A stretch of 64,000 nucleotides of DNA, taken from assembly GCA_963999645.1 (NCBI GenBank), contig CAXEUY010000007.1:38423-102422 (forward strand). The letters are read 5' to 3'. The translations under genes were made by a program, and so were the position numbers. The stretch comes from MedAcidi-G1 sp002294285 (GTDB taxonomy: Bacteria > Actinomycetota > Acidimicrobiia > Acidimicrobiales > MedAcidi-G1). The number at the start of each line of letters is the position of its first letter. The first letter of the stretch is position 1. The notes beneath the pieces are model-generated. The model was not told the DNA's origin. It searched no databases and saw only the letters and a list, made by a program, of their open reading frames with translations. This document shows positions 9,788-18,688 of this stretch, in pieces.

Positions 9788-9804
9788 CCACTAGGTTCTA
9801 GTGG
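9788..9804 (+). promoter_or_regulatory. Perfect palindrome at the rarA start
   Basis: CCACTAG (9788-9794), GTT, CTAGTGG (9798-9804): a perfect 7-bp inverted repeat with a 3-base centre ending exactly one base before the GTG start of rarA; a T-G wobble extends it by one. It overlaps a TANNNT hexamer (TAGGTT, 9792-9797). It is not followed by a T run on the plus strand, so it is not an intrinsic terminator for aspS. It may be a repressor operator or an RNA hairpin at the initiation site. Confidence 0.5.
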
Positions 9805-11130
9805 GTGAACGAAGATCTATTTTCACATGCTGCAAAGGAAAGACTGAAAAATAGAGCCCCTTTGGCTGACCGTTTAAGACCTACACGCCTTGATGATGTA
9901 GTCGGTCAGGAGCATCTGATTGGTAAAGACCAGCCACTTCGTCATTTGATTGAAACAGATAAACTTTCTTCCTTGATTCTATGGGGTCCGCCGGGAACCG
10001 GAAAAACCACCATCGCCCGCGTAATCGCTCGAGTAACACAACAAGACTTCCATGAAATGTCTGCTGTTTCTGCGAGTGTTAAAGACGTACGAGAACTAGT
10101 AGCTGCTGCAGAAACACGGTTGGGCCAGGCTGAGGCAGGCACAATACTTTTTCTTGATGAAGTACACCGATTTAACAAATCACAACAAGATGCTTTGCTG
10201 CCTTCAGTTGAATCTGGACTCATCACCCTTATAGGTGCTACAACCGAAAATCCATATTTTGAGGTAAATGCTCCGCTGTTATCGAGATCAACACTGTTTC
10301 GTCTCGAACCAATAGATCGTGATTCAATATTGACTCTGATGGCTAGAGGTTTGGAAGAAGAGAAGGTCAAAGCTGATTCGGAGGCGCTGGAATTACTAGC
10401 TGACCGCTCAGCAGGAGATGGAAGACAGGCCTTGACCAGTCTCGAAGTAGCTTCAGCTATCGCTATTGGAAGAGGAGAAGCGACAGTAACGTTGGAAGAC
10501 GTTGAAGCTTCATTAGGCGTAAAGGCCATTCGCTACGGAAGGGATGACCACTACGACATAATTAGCGCATTTATAAAAAGTATTCGCGGTTCTGACGCGG
10601 ACTCCGGGCTTTACTGGCTGTCTCGGATGATTAAAGCAGGGGAAGATCCAAGGTTTATCGCTCGCCGATTAGTGATATTAGCGAGTGAAGATATTGGTAT
10701 GGCAGATCCAAATAGCTTGCTAGTTGCAGATGCAGCAGCTAGAGCGGTTGAATTCGTAGGCCTTCCTGAAGCGCAACTAAATTTGGCACAAGCGGTGGTT
10801 CATTTATCCACAGCACCGAAATCTAATCGAGTTACAACAGCTTTGACCGCAGCTATGCAAGACGCATCTTCACCCGGAGAAGGGCGAGTTCCACCACATC
10901 TTAGAGACGCGCATTACAGTGGGGCTTCAGGTATCGGACATGGAGAGGGTTATGAATATCCGCACAATGATCCAAGTGGTTGGGTTGAGCAAACGTATAG
11001 ACCTGAAGAGGTTGAGTCAAATGTCTACTACGAACCGTCAGAACACGGATTTGAAAAGCAAGTAATGGAGAGAATGGCTAAATTGAAAAAGAATAAAGAA
11101 TCCAATGCCACATCAGAGGTGGATGACTAA
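9805..11130 (+). CDS. rarA: Replication-associated recombination protein RarA (MgsA), AAA+ ATPase
   Basis: Clamp-loader-like AAA+ ATPase acting at stalled replication forks. 441 residues. N-terminal ADRLRPTRLDDVVGQEHL, Walker A GPPGTGKTT near residue 61, Walker B ILFLDEVHRFNK near 114, sensor ATTENPYFEVN, then the C-terminal tetramerisation domain with YWLSRMIKAGEDPRFIARRL and LRDAHYSG. GTG start directly after a perfect palindrome, without a Shine-Dalgarno sequence. The stop overlaps the next small gene by one base (TAATG). Confidence 0.95.
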   Translation: MNEDLFSHAAKERLKNRAPLADRLRPTRLDDVVGQEHLIGKDQPLRHLIETDKLSSLILWGPPGTGKTTIARVIARVTQQDFHEMSAVSASVKDVRELVAAAETRLGQAEAGTILFLDEVHRFNKSQQDALLPSVESGLITLIGATTENPYFEVNAPLLSRSTLFRLEPIDRDSILTLMARGLEEEKVKADSEALELLADRSAGDGRQALTSLEVASAIAIGRGEATVTLEDVEASLGVKAIRYGRDDHYDIISAFIKSIRGSDADSGLYWLSRMIKAGEDPRFIARRLVILASEDIGMADPNSLLVADAAARAVEFVGLPEAQLNLAQAVVHLSTAPKSNRVTTALTAAMQDASSPGEGRVPPHLRDAHYSGASGIGHGEGYEYPHNDPSGWVEQTYRPEEVESNVYYEPSEHGFEKQVMERMAKLKKNKESNATSEVDD

Positions 11131-11438
11131 TGAGACGACGACTCTTCTGGCTGCTTTTGGGATGGTCATTTGGTGTTCTAGCTTCAAATTGGATGGAAAA
11201 CCGTTTCCGTAAAACTGTTAATCGATATGCCAGAAATACTGTTTCCCGATTGGGCTTCATGCCAGAAGAAATACTGAGTAAAAGAAGCGAGGTTTCGGGA
11301 TGGTTCAGGGAAAGATTCACAAATCGAGAATCAGATTTCTTTCCCAACGGTATAAATAATTTCAGATCTCGTCCTGTAGAGCATCAGGATTATTTGAGGA
11401 AATATCACAGACCAGTAAGACCTCAAAATAGAAATTAA
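11130..11438 (+). CDS. Small membrane protein, DUF6167-like
   Basis: 102 residues, function unknown. The N-terminus RRRLFWLLLGWSFGVLASNW is a single predicted membrane helix (residues 4-20), followed by a basic stretch NRFRKTVNRYARNTVSRL and a polar tail rich in Arg, Asn and Pro. The start (Phe-Trp-x3-Gly-x2-x-Gly-Val) and the position between rarA and alaS match the small DUF6167-type proteins found there in Streptomyces and relatives; this relation is by pattern and synteny, not by a search. The start overlaps the rarA stop by one base. Confidence 0.6.
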   Translation: MRRRLFWLLLGWSFGVLASNWMENRFRKTVNRYARNTVSRLGFMPEEILSKRSEVSGWFRERFTNRESDFFPNGINNFRSRPVEHQDYLRKYHRPVRPQNRN

Positions 11439-11479
11439 GTTTGAACTTGGGCCTACCTATCTGCCTCCTTACATGACGC

Positions 11480-11485
11480 TAGGCT
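11480..11485 (+). promoter_or_regulatory. Candidate -10 element for a leaderless alaS transcript
   Basis: TAGGCT at positions -12 to -7 relative to the ATG of alaS, in a 53-base gap, with no Shine-Dalgarno sequence near the start. No good -35 at 16-18 bases. Strength comes from the identical spacing at several other starts in this window. Confidence 0.4.
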
Positions 11486-11491
11486 CTATTT

Positions 11492-14071
11492 ATGGGAAAA
11501 CTGCCATCAAGTGCAAAAGCAATTAGAAAAGAATTCACAGAGTTTTTCTCTGAACGCGGCCACGAAATAGTTGCATCAGAAAGCCTGATCCCTCATGACC
11601 AGACACTTCTTTTCACTAATTCAGGAATGGTTCAGTTCAAACCTTATTTAACGGGGGAACAGCCTGCTCCGTGGCCGCGTGCCGTAAGTGTGCAGAAATG
11701 CGCAAGAGCAGGTGGAAAACACAATGACCTAGACGAAGTTGGAAGGACCAGTCGCCATTTAACTTTTTTTGAAATGATGGGAAACTTCAGCTTCGGTGAC
11801 TACTTCAAATCTGACGCTTGTTCCTATGCATGGGAATTCGTAACGAAAAACCTCAAATTGGATCCGGAAAGACTCTGGGTCACAGTTCATGAAACTGATG
11901 ATGAAGCAGAGGAGATATGGATAAATGAAATAGGTGTTGATCCTCAAAGAATTCAGCGCTTAGGCGAAGACAATTATTGGAGGATGGCTGAAACTGGACC
12001 ATGCGGACCTTGTTCAGAGATCTTTTGGGACAAAGGGCCAGAATTTGGACCTGATGGAGGACCAGCTCACGGCGGAGAAGAACGTTTTGTTGAAATTTGG
12101 AATCTAGTTTTCATGCAAGTTGAGCAGCATCCGGATGGGTCAACCACACCGCTACCAGACCCAGCGATAGATACGGGTTTAGGTTTAGAACGAGTTCTTA
12201 CGGTGATGCAGGGAGTTGACTCAGTTTGGGAAACTGACGAAATATCAAAAATTATCAAAGGAATAGAAAAGTTAACTTCTATCTCGTACGGAAACGAAGA
12301 GAGATCAGATGTCTCAATGCGCATTATTGCTGACCATGCCCGGTCCTCGACATTTTTGATAAGCGACGGAGTTTTTCCAAGTAACGAAGATAGGGGCTAT
12401 GTCCTTAGAAGGATTATTCGGAGATCAGTCAGACATGCATGGTTATTGGGACTTCAAGATTCAGTTATGCCATTATTAGCAGAATCAGTAATTGAAATAA
12501 TGGGCTCTGACTATCCTGAACTTAATCAAAATATTGATTTCATCAAAGAAGTCTTACAACGAGAAGAAGACAGATTCCGTGAAACATTAAAGGCAGGTCT
12601 ATCGATTCTCGACGAATCGATTTCAGATCTCGGAAAAAGTAAAACGCTTAGTGCTGACGTAGCTTTTAAACTGCATGACACCTATGGATTTCCTCTTGAG
12701 TTAACCGAGGAAATTTGTGCAGAAAGGTCAATTGATGTTGATATCGAAGGATTCAAAGAATCAATGTCAAATCAACAAGAAAGAGCACGTGCGGCACGTA
12801 AAGATTCGTTGACAACTGATGAAACAGGAGAGTTAAGGAAAGTTCTGGATGAAAAAGGACCAACTCTTTTTGTTGGCCGTGACGAAGACAAGAGTGATTC
12901 AACTGTCTTATATTTTGATAAGAGTCTGATAGTTCTAGATAAAACCCCCTTCTATGCAGAATCTGGCGGTCAGATAGGCGACACAGGAAAAATTTCAACA
13001 GAAACAGGTGAAATAAAAATACTTGACACAACTCTTGCTTTAGACGCAATCCATGTGCATCAGTACGAAATAATCACCGGTCATTTAGAAGCAGGACAAA
13101 AAGCCAATGCGGAAATAGACAGCGATAGAAGATCGAAGATTCGACGAAACCACACAGCTACACATCTAATCCACTGGGCGCTTCGCGAAGTCCTTGGAGA
13201 TCACGTTAAACAGCAAGGCTCATACGTAGGTCCTGATCGGTTGAGATTCGATTTCAGCCATTTTGAAGCAATGACCGCAGAACAGATTTCTTCTGTGGAA
13301 GATCTTGTTAATTCTGAAGTGCTGAATAATTACCAATGCAGCCATCAGGAAATGACACGGGAAACAGCTGAAGAGAAGGGAGCTATAGCTTTCTTCGGTG
13401 ATAAGTATGGAGACACTGTCAGAGTTTTAGAAGCAGGTCCAAATTCTTTAGAGTTTTGCGGCGGAACTCACGTTTCGGCATTAGGAGATATAGGGCTTGT
13501 GAAAATTGTTTCAGAAGGATCTATAGGTTCGAATATTCGACGAATAGAAGCAGTTACAGGTTCATCAACTATTGAAAATTTAAGGAAGGCTGAAGATCTT
13601 ATTTCAAACGCGGCTGACCTTGTGGGAGTACCACTTGAAGATCTAATAGACGGAATAAAAAGAAAACTAGATGAACTCAAAGGATTAAAAAATGAAGTCC
13701 AAAATCTGAAACGTAAAGAAGCATTGGGCATGGTCGAAGAGCTTGCTGGTAATGAAGAAAATGGGATAGTTGCTTCAATAATTGAAGGAGTCGACAGGGA
13801 GAGCTTGAGAGAACTTGCTGTTGCAGTGAGAGATCAGGAAAGAGTTAAAGCTGTAATTCTAGGAACTGCTCCTGCTGATGGGGGCGCGGCCTTGATTGCT
13901 GCTGTAAAAAGCGACAGTGGTTTAAATGCTGGAATGATCTTGTCCGAAGCAGCTAAAACAATAGGAGGCGGGGGAAGGCCGAACGATGAACTCACCATAG
14001 TCGGAGGAAAAAATCCAGAAAACCTAGAAAAAGCCTTAGAACAAGCTCGGGCTGCCGCCCACACTAGCTAG
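11492..14071 (+). CDS. alaS: Alanine-tRNA ligase
   Basis: Class II synthetase with editing. 859 residues, full length. Catalytic core: FTNSGMVQFKPYL, RHLTFFEMMGNFSFGDYFK, GPCGPCSEIFWD and GLGLERVLTVMQG. Editing domain: HTATHLIHWALREVLG near residue 552 (HxxxH) and CGGTHV near 658, the four zinc ligands. The C-Ala domain ends in IGGGGRPNDELTIVGG. Only four bases separate its stop from ruvX. Confidence 0.97.
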   Translation: MGKLPSSAKAIRKEFTEFFSERGHEIVASESLIPHDQTLLFTNSGMVQFKPYLTGEQPAPWPRAVSVQKCARAGGKHNDLDEVGRTSRHLTFFEMMGNFSFGDYFKSDACSYAWEFVTKNLKLDPERLWVTVHETDDEAEEIWINEIGVDPQRIQRLGEDNYWRMAETGPCGPCSEIFWDKGPEFGPDGGPAHGGEERFVEIWNLVFMQVEQHPDGSTTPLPDPAIDTGLGLERVLTVMQGVDSVWETDEISKIIKGIEKLTSISYGNEERSDVSMRIIADHARSSTFLISDGVFPSNEDRGYVLRRIIRRSVRHAWLLGLQDSVMPLLAESVIEIMGSDYPELNQNIDFIKEVLQREEDRFRETLKAGLSILDESISDLGKSKTLSADVAFKLHDTYGFPLELTEEICAERSIDVDIEGFKESMSNQQERARAARKDSLTTDETGELRKVLDEKGPTLFVGRDEDKSDSTVLYFDKSLIVLDKTPFYAESGGQIGDTGKISTETGEIKILDTTLALDAIHVHQYEIITGHLEAGQKANAEIDSDRRSKIRRNHTATHLIHWALREVLGDHVKQQGSYVGPDRLRFDFSHFEAMTAEQISSVEDLVNSEVLNNYQCSHQEMTRETAEEKGAIAFFGDKYGDTVRVLEAGPNSLEFCGGTHVSALGDIGLVKIVSEGSIGSNIRRIEAVTGSSTIENLRKAEDLISNAADLVGVPLEDLIDGIKRKLDELKGLKNEVQNLKRKEALGMVEELAGNEENGIVASIIEGVDRESLRELAVAVRDQERVKAVILGTAPADGGAALIAAVKSDSGLNAGMILSEAAKTIGGGGRPNDELTIVGGKNPENLEKALEQARAAAHTS

Positions 14072-14075
14072 AAGT

Positions 14076-14489
14076 ATGAGAGCGTTGGGCGTAGACCTTG
14101 GTGAGAAACGAATCGGAATCGCAGTTAGCGATAGTAATGGGAAAGTAGCAACTCCTCTTCAAGTCATAATTCGTTCAAAAAGCATTAAGCAAGACCACAA
14201 AAAAATTTGCGACTTGGTAGATGAATGGGAAGCAGACATCGTTGTAGTCGGTATGCCTTACTCGTTAAACGGAAGTAAAGGTTTAGCAGCCAAAACAGTT
14301 GAGAAAGAAGTTAAAGAGTTGTCCTCCGCCTTAGAAGTTCCAGTGGCTACCCAAGATGAACGTTTGACGACCGTCACGGCTGCAAAAGAGTTGGCCATTC
14401 AAGGTCTTGACAGTAAGAAGCAACGCAAGGTTATTGATCAGGTCGCAGCATCAGTAATTCTGCAATCCTGGTTGGATAACCGGACTTGA
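14076..14489 (+). CDS. ruvX: Pre-16S rRNA nuclease RuvX (YqgF)
   Basis: RNase H-fold protein involved in maturation of the 16S rRNA 5' end. 137 residues, standard. Motifs: ALGVDLGEKRIGIAVSD with the first catalytic Asp, VVVGMPYSLNGSKG, the TQDERLTTVTA segment, and a final DQVAASVILQSWL with an acidic residue. It sits between alaS and mltG, the conserved order in Actinobacteria and Firmicutes. Confidence 0.93.
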   Translation: MRALGVDLGEKRIGIAVSDSNGKVATPLQVIIRSKSIKQDHKKICDLVDEWEADIVVVGMPYSLNGSKGLAAKTVEKEVKELSSALEVPVATQDERLTTVTAAKELAIQGLDSKKQRKVIDQVAASVILQSWLDNRT

Positions 14490-14499
14490 ATGGAGACAG

Positions 14500-15738
14500 G
14501 TGACAGACGACAAACCAAGTGAAGAACCTTATGAAAGACGTATTTCCAACGAAGAGGAAAGTAGCTTTCAAGAGTTTTCGTTAACTGAAGCTGACTATGA
14601 AATAAGATCAGACGTTCGCTGGGTTCGTTACAGACCTCCAATGGGGCCAATAATTCGCTGGGGTTTAGTTGCTTTGGTCATAATTACTGTTTTAGTCAGT
14701 GGATGGACACGACTTGAAAACTGGATTGACGAACAAGTAGAGCCTGATCAGATATCGGGAGAAGAAGTCGAGTTTTCGATAGAAGACGGTTGGACTACAA
14801 ATGATGTCATAGCAACCTTGGGTGATCTTGAAATAATTGACAACCCAACAATGTTCAGACAATGGATGCGGTGCCCTTCAGTTTTGAAGAGATTTTTGGA
14901 TTGCATTCCAGATGAGGATTACTCGTTTCAAGCAGGACGGTACGTATTAAGAGAGCATTCAAGTTTTCATGAGACAGTTGCTGAGTTAAGAAAAGGTCCA
15001 ATACCTGAAGAAGTCATAAGGGTGACTGTTCCAGAGGGATTAACTTTGGAACAGATCACCAAACGATTGCTTGAGAATTTACCTTCCTTCGATGAAGAGG
15101 AACTTAGAATCTCGCTATTAGATGATCGGTTGAAATGGGAGCATTACCCTTCTAACCTTTCTTTTCTTTTAGCGGAAGGATTACTCTTTCCGGACACTTA
15201 TCAGCTGGATGAAGCAACGGTTTCGGATGAAATGAATTTACTGTTGCGAATGCACAAACAATTTTTAAAAGTTATTGAAGAGGAACAAATAGATGAAAAA
15301 ATTAAATCCCTTGGCATTACACCTTATGAAGCAATAGTGATTGCCTCATTGATTGAAGAAGAAGCGCAACTTGCTGAAGAAAGACCGAAGATAGCGAGAG
15401 TTATTTACAACCGTCTTGAAAGGGGATGGCGGTTGGGTATAGACGCAACATCTCGTTACGCGGTTGGTAAAACAGCTGGTCAAGAACTAACGACTGAAGA
15501 TTTAGAATACGACTCTCCATGGAACACACGTGTGTCGTTGGGACTTCCACCAACAGCTATTTCAGCACCTGGAAGAGCTTCGATCCAAGCAGCTCTTAAC
15601 CCTATAGAAGGCAAGTGGCTTTATTATGTTCGTACTGATGAAAATGGAGTTGCTGGCGCTCACACTTTTGCTACTTCCGCAGAAGAGTTCGAAAAAGCAA
15701 GAAAAATATGCGTAAATAAAGATCTAGGTTGCGGTTAG
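14500..15738 (+). CDS. mltG: Endolytic murein transglycosylase MltG
   Basis: Cleaves nascent glycan strands in the membrane and sets their length. 412 residues: a ~48-residue acidic cytosolic head, one membrane helix (about residues 50-68), a LysM-like/YceG region (VTVPEGLTLEQITKRL) and the catalytic part ASLIEEEAQLAEERPKIARV with the presumed catalytic Glu, followed by NRLERGWRLGIDAT and PWNTRVSLGLPPTAIS. GTG start 10 bases after ruvX, preceded by GGAGACAG. Head length varies in the family, so the start is slightly uncertain. Confidence 0.94.
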   Translation: MTDDKPSEEPYERRISNEEESSFQEFSLTEADYEIRSDVRWVRYRPPMGPIIRWGLVALVIITVLVSGWTRLENWIDEQVEPDQISGEEVEFSIEDGWTTNDVIATLGDLEIIDNPTMFRQWMRCPSVLKRFLDCIPDEDYSFQAGRYVLREHSSFHETVAELRKGPIPEEVIRVTVPEGLTLEQITKRLLENLPSFDEEELRISLLDDRLKWEHYPSNLSFLLAEGLLFPDTYQLDEATVSDEMNLLLRMHKQFLKVIEEEQIDEKIKSLGITPYEAIVIASLIEEEAQLAEERPKIARVIYNRLERGWRLGIDATSRYAVGKTAGQELTTEDLEYDSPWNTRVSLGLPPTAISAPGRASIQAALNPIEGKWLYYVRTDENGVAGAHTFATSAEEFEKARKICVNKDLGCG

Positions 15739-15741
15739 ATC

Positions 15742-15750
15742 TGCGATAAT
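15742..15750 (+). promoter_or_regulatory. Extended -10 element for a leaderless aroE transcript
   Basis: TGCGATAAT: a TGN extension plus GATAAT (five of six to TATAAT) at exactly -12 to -7 from the aroE ATG. The 18-base gap has no Shine-Dalgarno sequence. No -35 is obvious, which is normal for extended -10 promoters. Confidence 0.5.
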
Positions 15751-15756
15751 TTCATT

Positions 15757-16602
15757 ATGAAGATTAGTGGTTCAACCAACTTGGTAGGAGTCATAGGTGA
15801 TCCAGTCAAACATTCTTTATCTCCTGTAATCCTCAATGCAGCTTTTAATAAAGCAAAAATTGACTGGGTCTATGCTGCTTTTGAAACACCAGAAGACAAA
15901 CTTGCAGATGCAATTAAAGGAATCAGAGCTCTACGCATAGCAGGTCTTTCTGTGACCATGCCACACAAGTCAAATATTTGCACACTTCTTGACGAAGTCA
16001 GTGAGAGTTCGAAAATCCTTGAGGCAGTTAATTGTGTAGTTAATGATGAAGGAAAGCTAAAAGGGTATAACACGGATGGGGATGGTTTTTTAGACGCTTT
16101 GAGTCATGACTCCGGTATGGATGTAGCCGACAAAAAGGTACTGGTAGTAGGCGCAGGTGGATCAGCTAGATCAATTATTTACTCCTTGGGAAAAGCAGGA
16201 GCAGGAGATGTGGCTGTTATTAACAGAACTAAAGAGAAAGGTTTTGATGCTGCCAAATTGGCTGGCCCAACCGGAAGACATTTAGAGGAAAGCGAGATGC
16301 CTGCGTTTGCGGCGGAAGCAGATCTAGTAATAAACGCAACACCAATAGGAATGTCACACACAGAAGAAAAGCAAAAATTTCCTATAGAACCGAACTTATT
16401 ATCGAAGGGTCAATTAGCTGTTGATCTTATCTATCATCCAATTTCGACTCCTTGGTTGGAAGAATTGAAGAAACGAGGAGTCGAAGCACATGGGGGACTC
16501 TCAATGCTTATTTTTCAAGCGGCAAGAGCTTTTAAACTTTGGACAGGGCAACAGGCTCCATTAGTGGCTATGAGAAAAGCAGCCTTGAAAAAAATTCAAT
16601 AA
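15757..16602 (+). CDS. aroE: Shikimate dehydrogenase
   Basis: NADPH-dependent reduction of 3-dehydroshikimate to shikimate. 281 residues. Substrate site GDPVKHSLSPVILNAAF (SLS motif), catalytic Lys in VTMPHKSN, EAVNCVVN, GYNTDGDGF, nucleotide-binding GAGGSARSI, and AHGGLSMLIFQAARAFKLWTG. First of a four-gene shikimate cluster (aroE, aroK, aroB, aroQ). No aroC (chorismate synthase) or aroA lies here, although aroC usually precedes aroK in actinobacteria. Confidence 0.95.
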   Translation: MKISGSTNLVGVIGDPVKHSLSPVILNAAFNKAKIDWVYAAFETPEDKLADAIKGIRALRIAGLSVTMPHKSNICTLLDEVSESSKILEAVNCVVNDEGKLKGYNTDGDGFLDALSHDSGMDVADKKVLVVGAGGSARSIIYSLGKAGAGDVAVINRTKEKGFDAAKLAGPTGRHLEESEMPAFAAEADLVINATPIGMSHTEEKQKFPIEPNLLSKGQLAVDLIYHPISTPWLEELKKRGVEAHGGLSMLIFQAARAFKLWTGQQAPLVAMRKAALKKIQ

Positions 16603-16658
16603 ATGGCCTCTTTATAAACATTTCAACTATTCGTTTCAGTCGACTGCCTGTATGTAGG

Positions 16659-16664
16659 TAATCT
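16659..16664 (+). promoter_or_regulatory. Candidate -10 element for a leaderless aroK transcript
   Basis: TAATCT at exactly -12 to -7 from the aroK ATG, within the 68-base gap after aroE. The only purine-rich stretch, AAAGAG, touches the ATG and is too close to act as a Shine-Dalgarno. A weak -35-like TTCAGT lies 18 bases upstream. Confidence 0.4.
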
Positions 16665-16670
16665 AAAGAG

Positions 16671-17216
16671 ATGTCTAAAGAAAAATTTCCACATGTGGCT
16701 TTAGTTGGTCACATGGGTTCGGGCAAATCAACTGTTGGGCCTTTGTTAGGAAAATTGATGAAATGTAATCACGTAGACCTGGACGTAGTAATAGCGAATC
16801 AGGCAGGACGTAGCATAGGGGTGATTTTTGAGGAAAAAGGGGAAAAAGCTTTTCGTGATTTTGAAGAACTAGCTCTTGAGTCAAAAATCTCAAATCAAGA
16901 ACCACTCGTAATATCGACAGGTGGCGGCATAGTTGAAAGAGCTGCAAATCGGGAGTTGCTGAAGGAGAAATCTTTTGTTATTTGGCTTCGTGCAGATACT
17001 GAAACATTGGTTAAACGCGTAGGAAATCATCCCCTTAGACCACTATTGAAAGATAAAGATCCTTTAGAAGTGTTTTTCGAATTAGATAAAGAAAGAGCAC
17101 ATCTGTATCAAGAAATAGCAGACTTAGAAATAGACACCAGCAACACGGAACCTTCAAATGTTTCTGAGATGCTGTTCGATAGTTTAAAGTCTCGCTTAGG
17201 TTTAAATCATGAATGA
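16671..17216 (+). CDS. aroK: Shikimate kinase
   Basis: ATP-dependent 3-phosphorylation of shikimate. 181 residues. Walker A GHMGSGKSTVG near residue 12, the substrate-binding DLDVVI (Asp), FRDFEELAL, the GGG triplet in ISTGGGIVE, and the lid segment HPLRPLLKDKDP. Standard length. The last eight bases overlap aroB. Confidence 0.94.
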   Translation: MSKEKFPHVALVGHMGSGKSTVGPLLGKLMKCNHVDLDVVIANQAGRSIGVIFEEKGEKAFRDFEELALESKISNQEPLVISTGGGIVERAANRELLKEKSFVIWLRADTETLVKRVGNHPLRPLLKDKDPLEVFFELDKERAHLYQEIADLEIDTSNTEPSNVSEMLFDSLKSRLGLNHE

Positions 17217-18213
17217 AGTTCAATTAGCACTACCAAATGGCGATTCATATCCAGTAATTGTTGGAAATGGAGCTATAGAAAGGTTGCCTTCCTTGATGCC
17301 CTCTGCTTCTCAGCGCGCAGCCATAGTCACTCAAGGAAATATTGGTCTGAATGTACAAACAGGTATCGAACAAAAAACCTTTGAAATTGATGACGGAGAA
17401 GAAGCTAAATCTCTAACGACAATTGAGCAACTATGCAGCGCCTTTGCTCAATGGGGTCTTACGAGAGCTGACGTAGTTGTAGGTGTAGGAGGGGGTGTTG
17501 TTACAGACGTGGCTGGATTTGCTGCAGCTACTTACCACAGGGGGGTAGCTGTGGTTCATGTTGCTACAACACTTTTGGCTCAGATTGACGCTGCAGTAGG
17601 TGGTAAAACCGGAGTTAACTTGCCAGAGGGAAAAAACCTTGTAGGGGCTTTTTGGCAACCATCAGGCGTAATATGCGATCTTGATGCTTTAGATACTTTA
17701 CCTGAGCGTGAACTTCGCTCTGGCTTCGGTGAATTGGCAAAATACCACTTTTTAACAGGCGATCCACTCAGCGAGATGGAACTTGAAGACAGAATTGTAA
17801 GAGCAGTTCAAATAAAAGCTGGAATAGTCAACCAAGATGAAAAGGAGCAAGGCATACGTGCTTTGCTTAATTATGGCCACACTTTAGGCCATGCCATTGA
17901 GAGCGCTGGAAGTTATGAAGTCAAGCACGGAGAAGCGGTAGCAATAGGGCTCATTTACGCTGCGGAACTTGCCCATACATTAGATCGGATCTCTTATGAA
18001 AGAGTTCAAGAACATCGTCAAGTTGTAGAAAGTTATGATCTGCCGAGTTCAGTTCCAACAGCAGTTACTGATGAAGATCTAATGTTCGCTATGACACGTG
18101 ATAAAAAAGCAGTGGATGGATACACCTTTATTTTGGATGGCCCGAAAGGACCAGAAATCGTAAAAGGTGTAGAAGAAGTCGCAATACAAGAAGCCCTGAG
18201 AAAAGTTAGATGA
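17209..18213 (+). CDS. aroB: 3-Dehydroquinate synthase
   Basis: Converts DAHP to 3-dehydroquinate with NAD and a divalent metal. 334 residues, compact. NAD-binding GVGGGVVTDVAGFAAATYHRG, ATTLLAQIDAAVGGKTGVNL, and metal-ligand segments including ELAKYHFL, LLNYGHTLGHAIES and YEVKHGEAVAIGL (Glu and two His). Translationally coupled to aroK by an eight-base overlap. Confidence 0.95.
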   Translation: MNEVQLALPNGDSYPVIVGNGAIERLPSLMPSASQRAAIVTQGNIGLNVQTGIEQKTFEIDDGEEAKSLTTIEQLCSAFAQWGLTRADVVVGVGGGVVTDVAGFAAATYHRGVAVVHVATTLLAQIDAAVGGKTGVNLPEGKNLVGAFWQPSGVICDLDALDTLPERELRSGFGELAKYHFLTGDPLSEMELEDRIVRAVQIKAGIVNQDEKEQGIRALLNYGHTLGHAIESAGSYEVKHGEAVAIGLIYAAELAHTLDRISYERVQEHRQVVESYDLPSSVPTAVTDEDLMFAMTRDKKAVDGYTFILDGPKGPEIVKGVEEVAIQEALRKVR

Positions 18214-18235
18214 ACTCAACAAAAGCGAGGAAGAG

Positions 18236-18688
18236 ATGAACGAGCCTATTATTTTGCTTCTATCTGGACCAAATTTAAATCTTTTAGGAGAAAGAGAGCC
18301 TGAAACTTATGGCAAAGAAACTTTAGAAGAACATTTTCAAATGGCATTAAAAAGCGCAACGGAAATAGGACTACATTTAGAGCATTTTCAGTCGAACCAC
18401 GAAGGTGAGCTGATTGATGCTATTCATGCAGCACGTGAAAGATGTTCTGGAATAATCATTAATCCAGGAGCATTCACTCATTACGCATGGGCAATACATG
18501 ACGCCTTGGCAACTTTCGAAGGCCCAGTTATAGAATTGCACATATCTAATCCGGCATCCAGAGAACCGTGGAGGCACACCTCTGTTGTAGCACCGGTAAG
18601 CTCAGGTACTATTGCTGGATTCGGAGCATTAGGTTACGAAATAGCAATTAACGCTATAGCAGGCATGGTTAAAAATGAAAAAAGTTGA
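18236..18688 (+). CDS. aroQ: Type II 3-dehydroquinate dehydratase
   Basis: Dehydrates 3-dehydroquinate to 3-dehydroshikimate by the type II (dodecameric) route. 150 residues. Motifs in order: LSGPNLNLLGEREPETYG, QSNHEGELIDAIH, INPGAFTHYAWAIHDAL, ELHISNPASREPWRHTSVV. GAGGAAGAG ribosome-binding site just upstream (18229-18234 region). Its final 14 bases overlap the following peptidase gene. Confidence 0.95.
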   Translation: MNEPIILLLSGPNLNLLGEREPETYGKETLEEHFQMALKSATEIGLHLEHFQSNHEGELIDAIHAARERCSGIIINPGAFTHYAWAIHDALATFEGPVIELHISNPASREPWRHTSVVAPVSSGTIAGFGALGYEIAINAIAGMVKNEKS

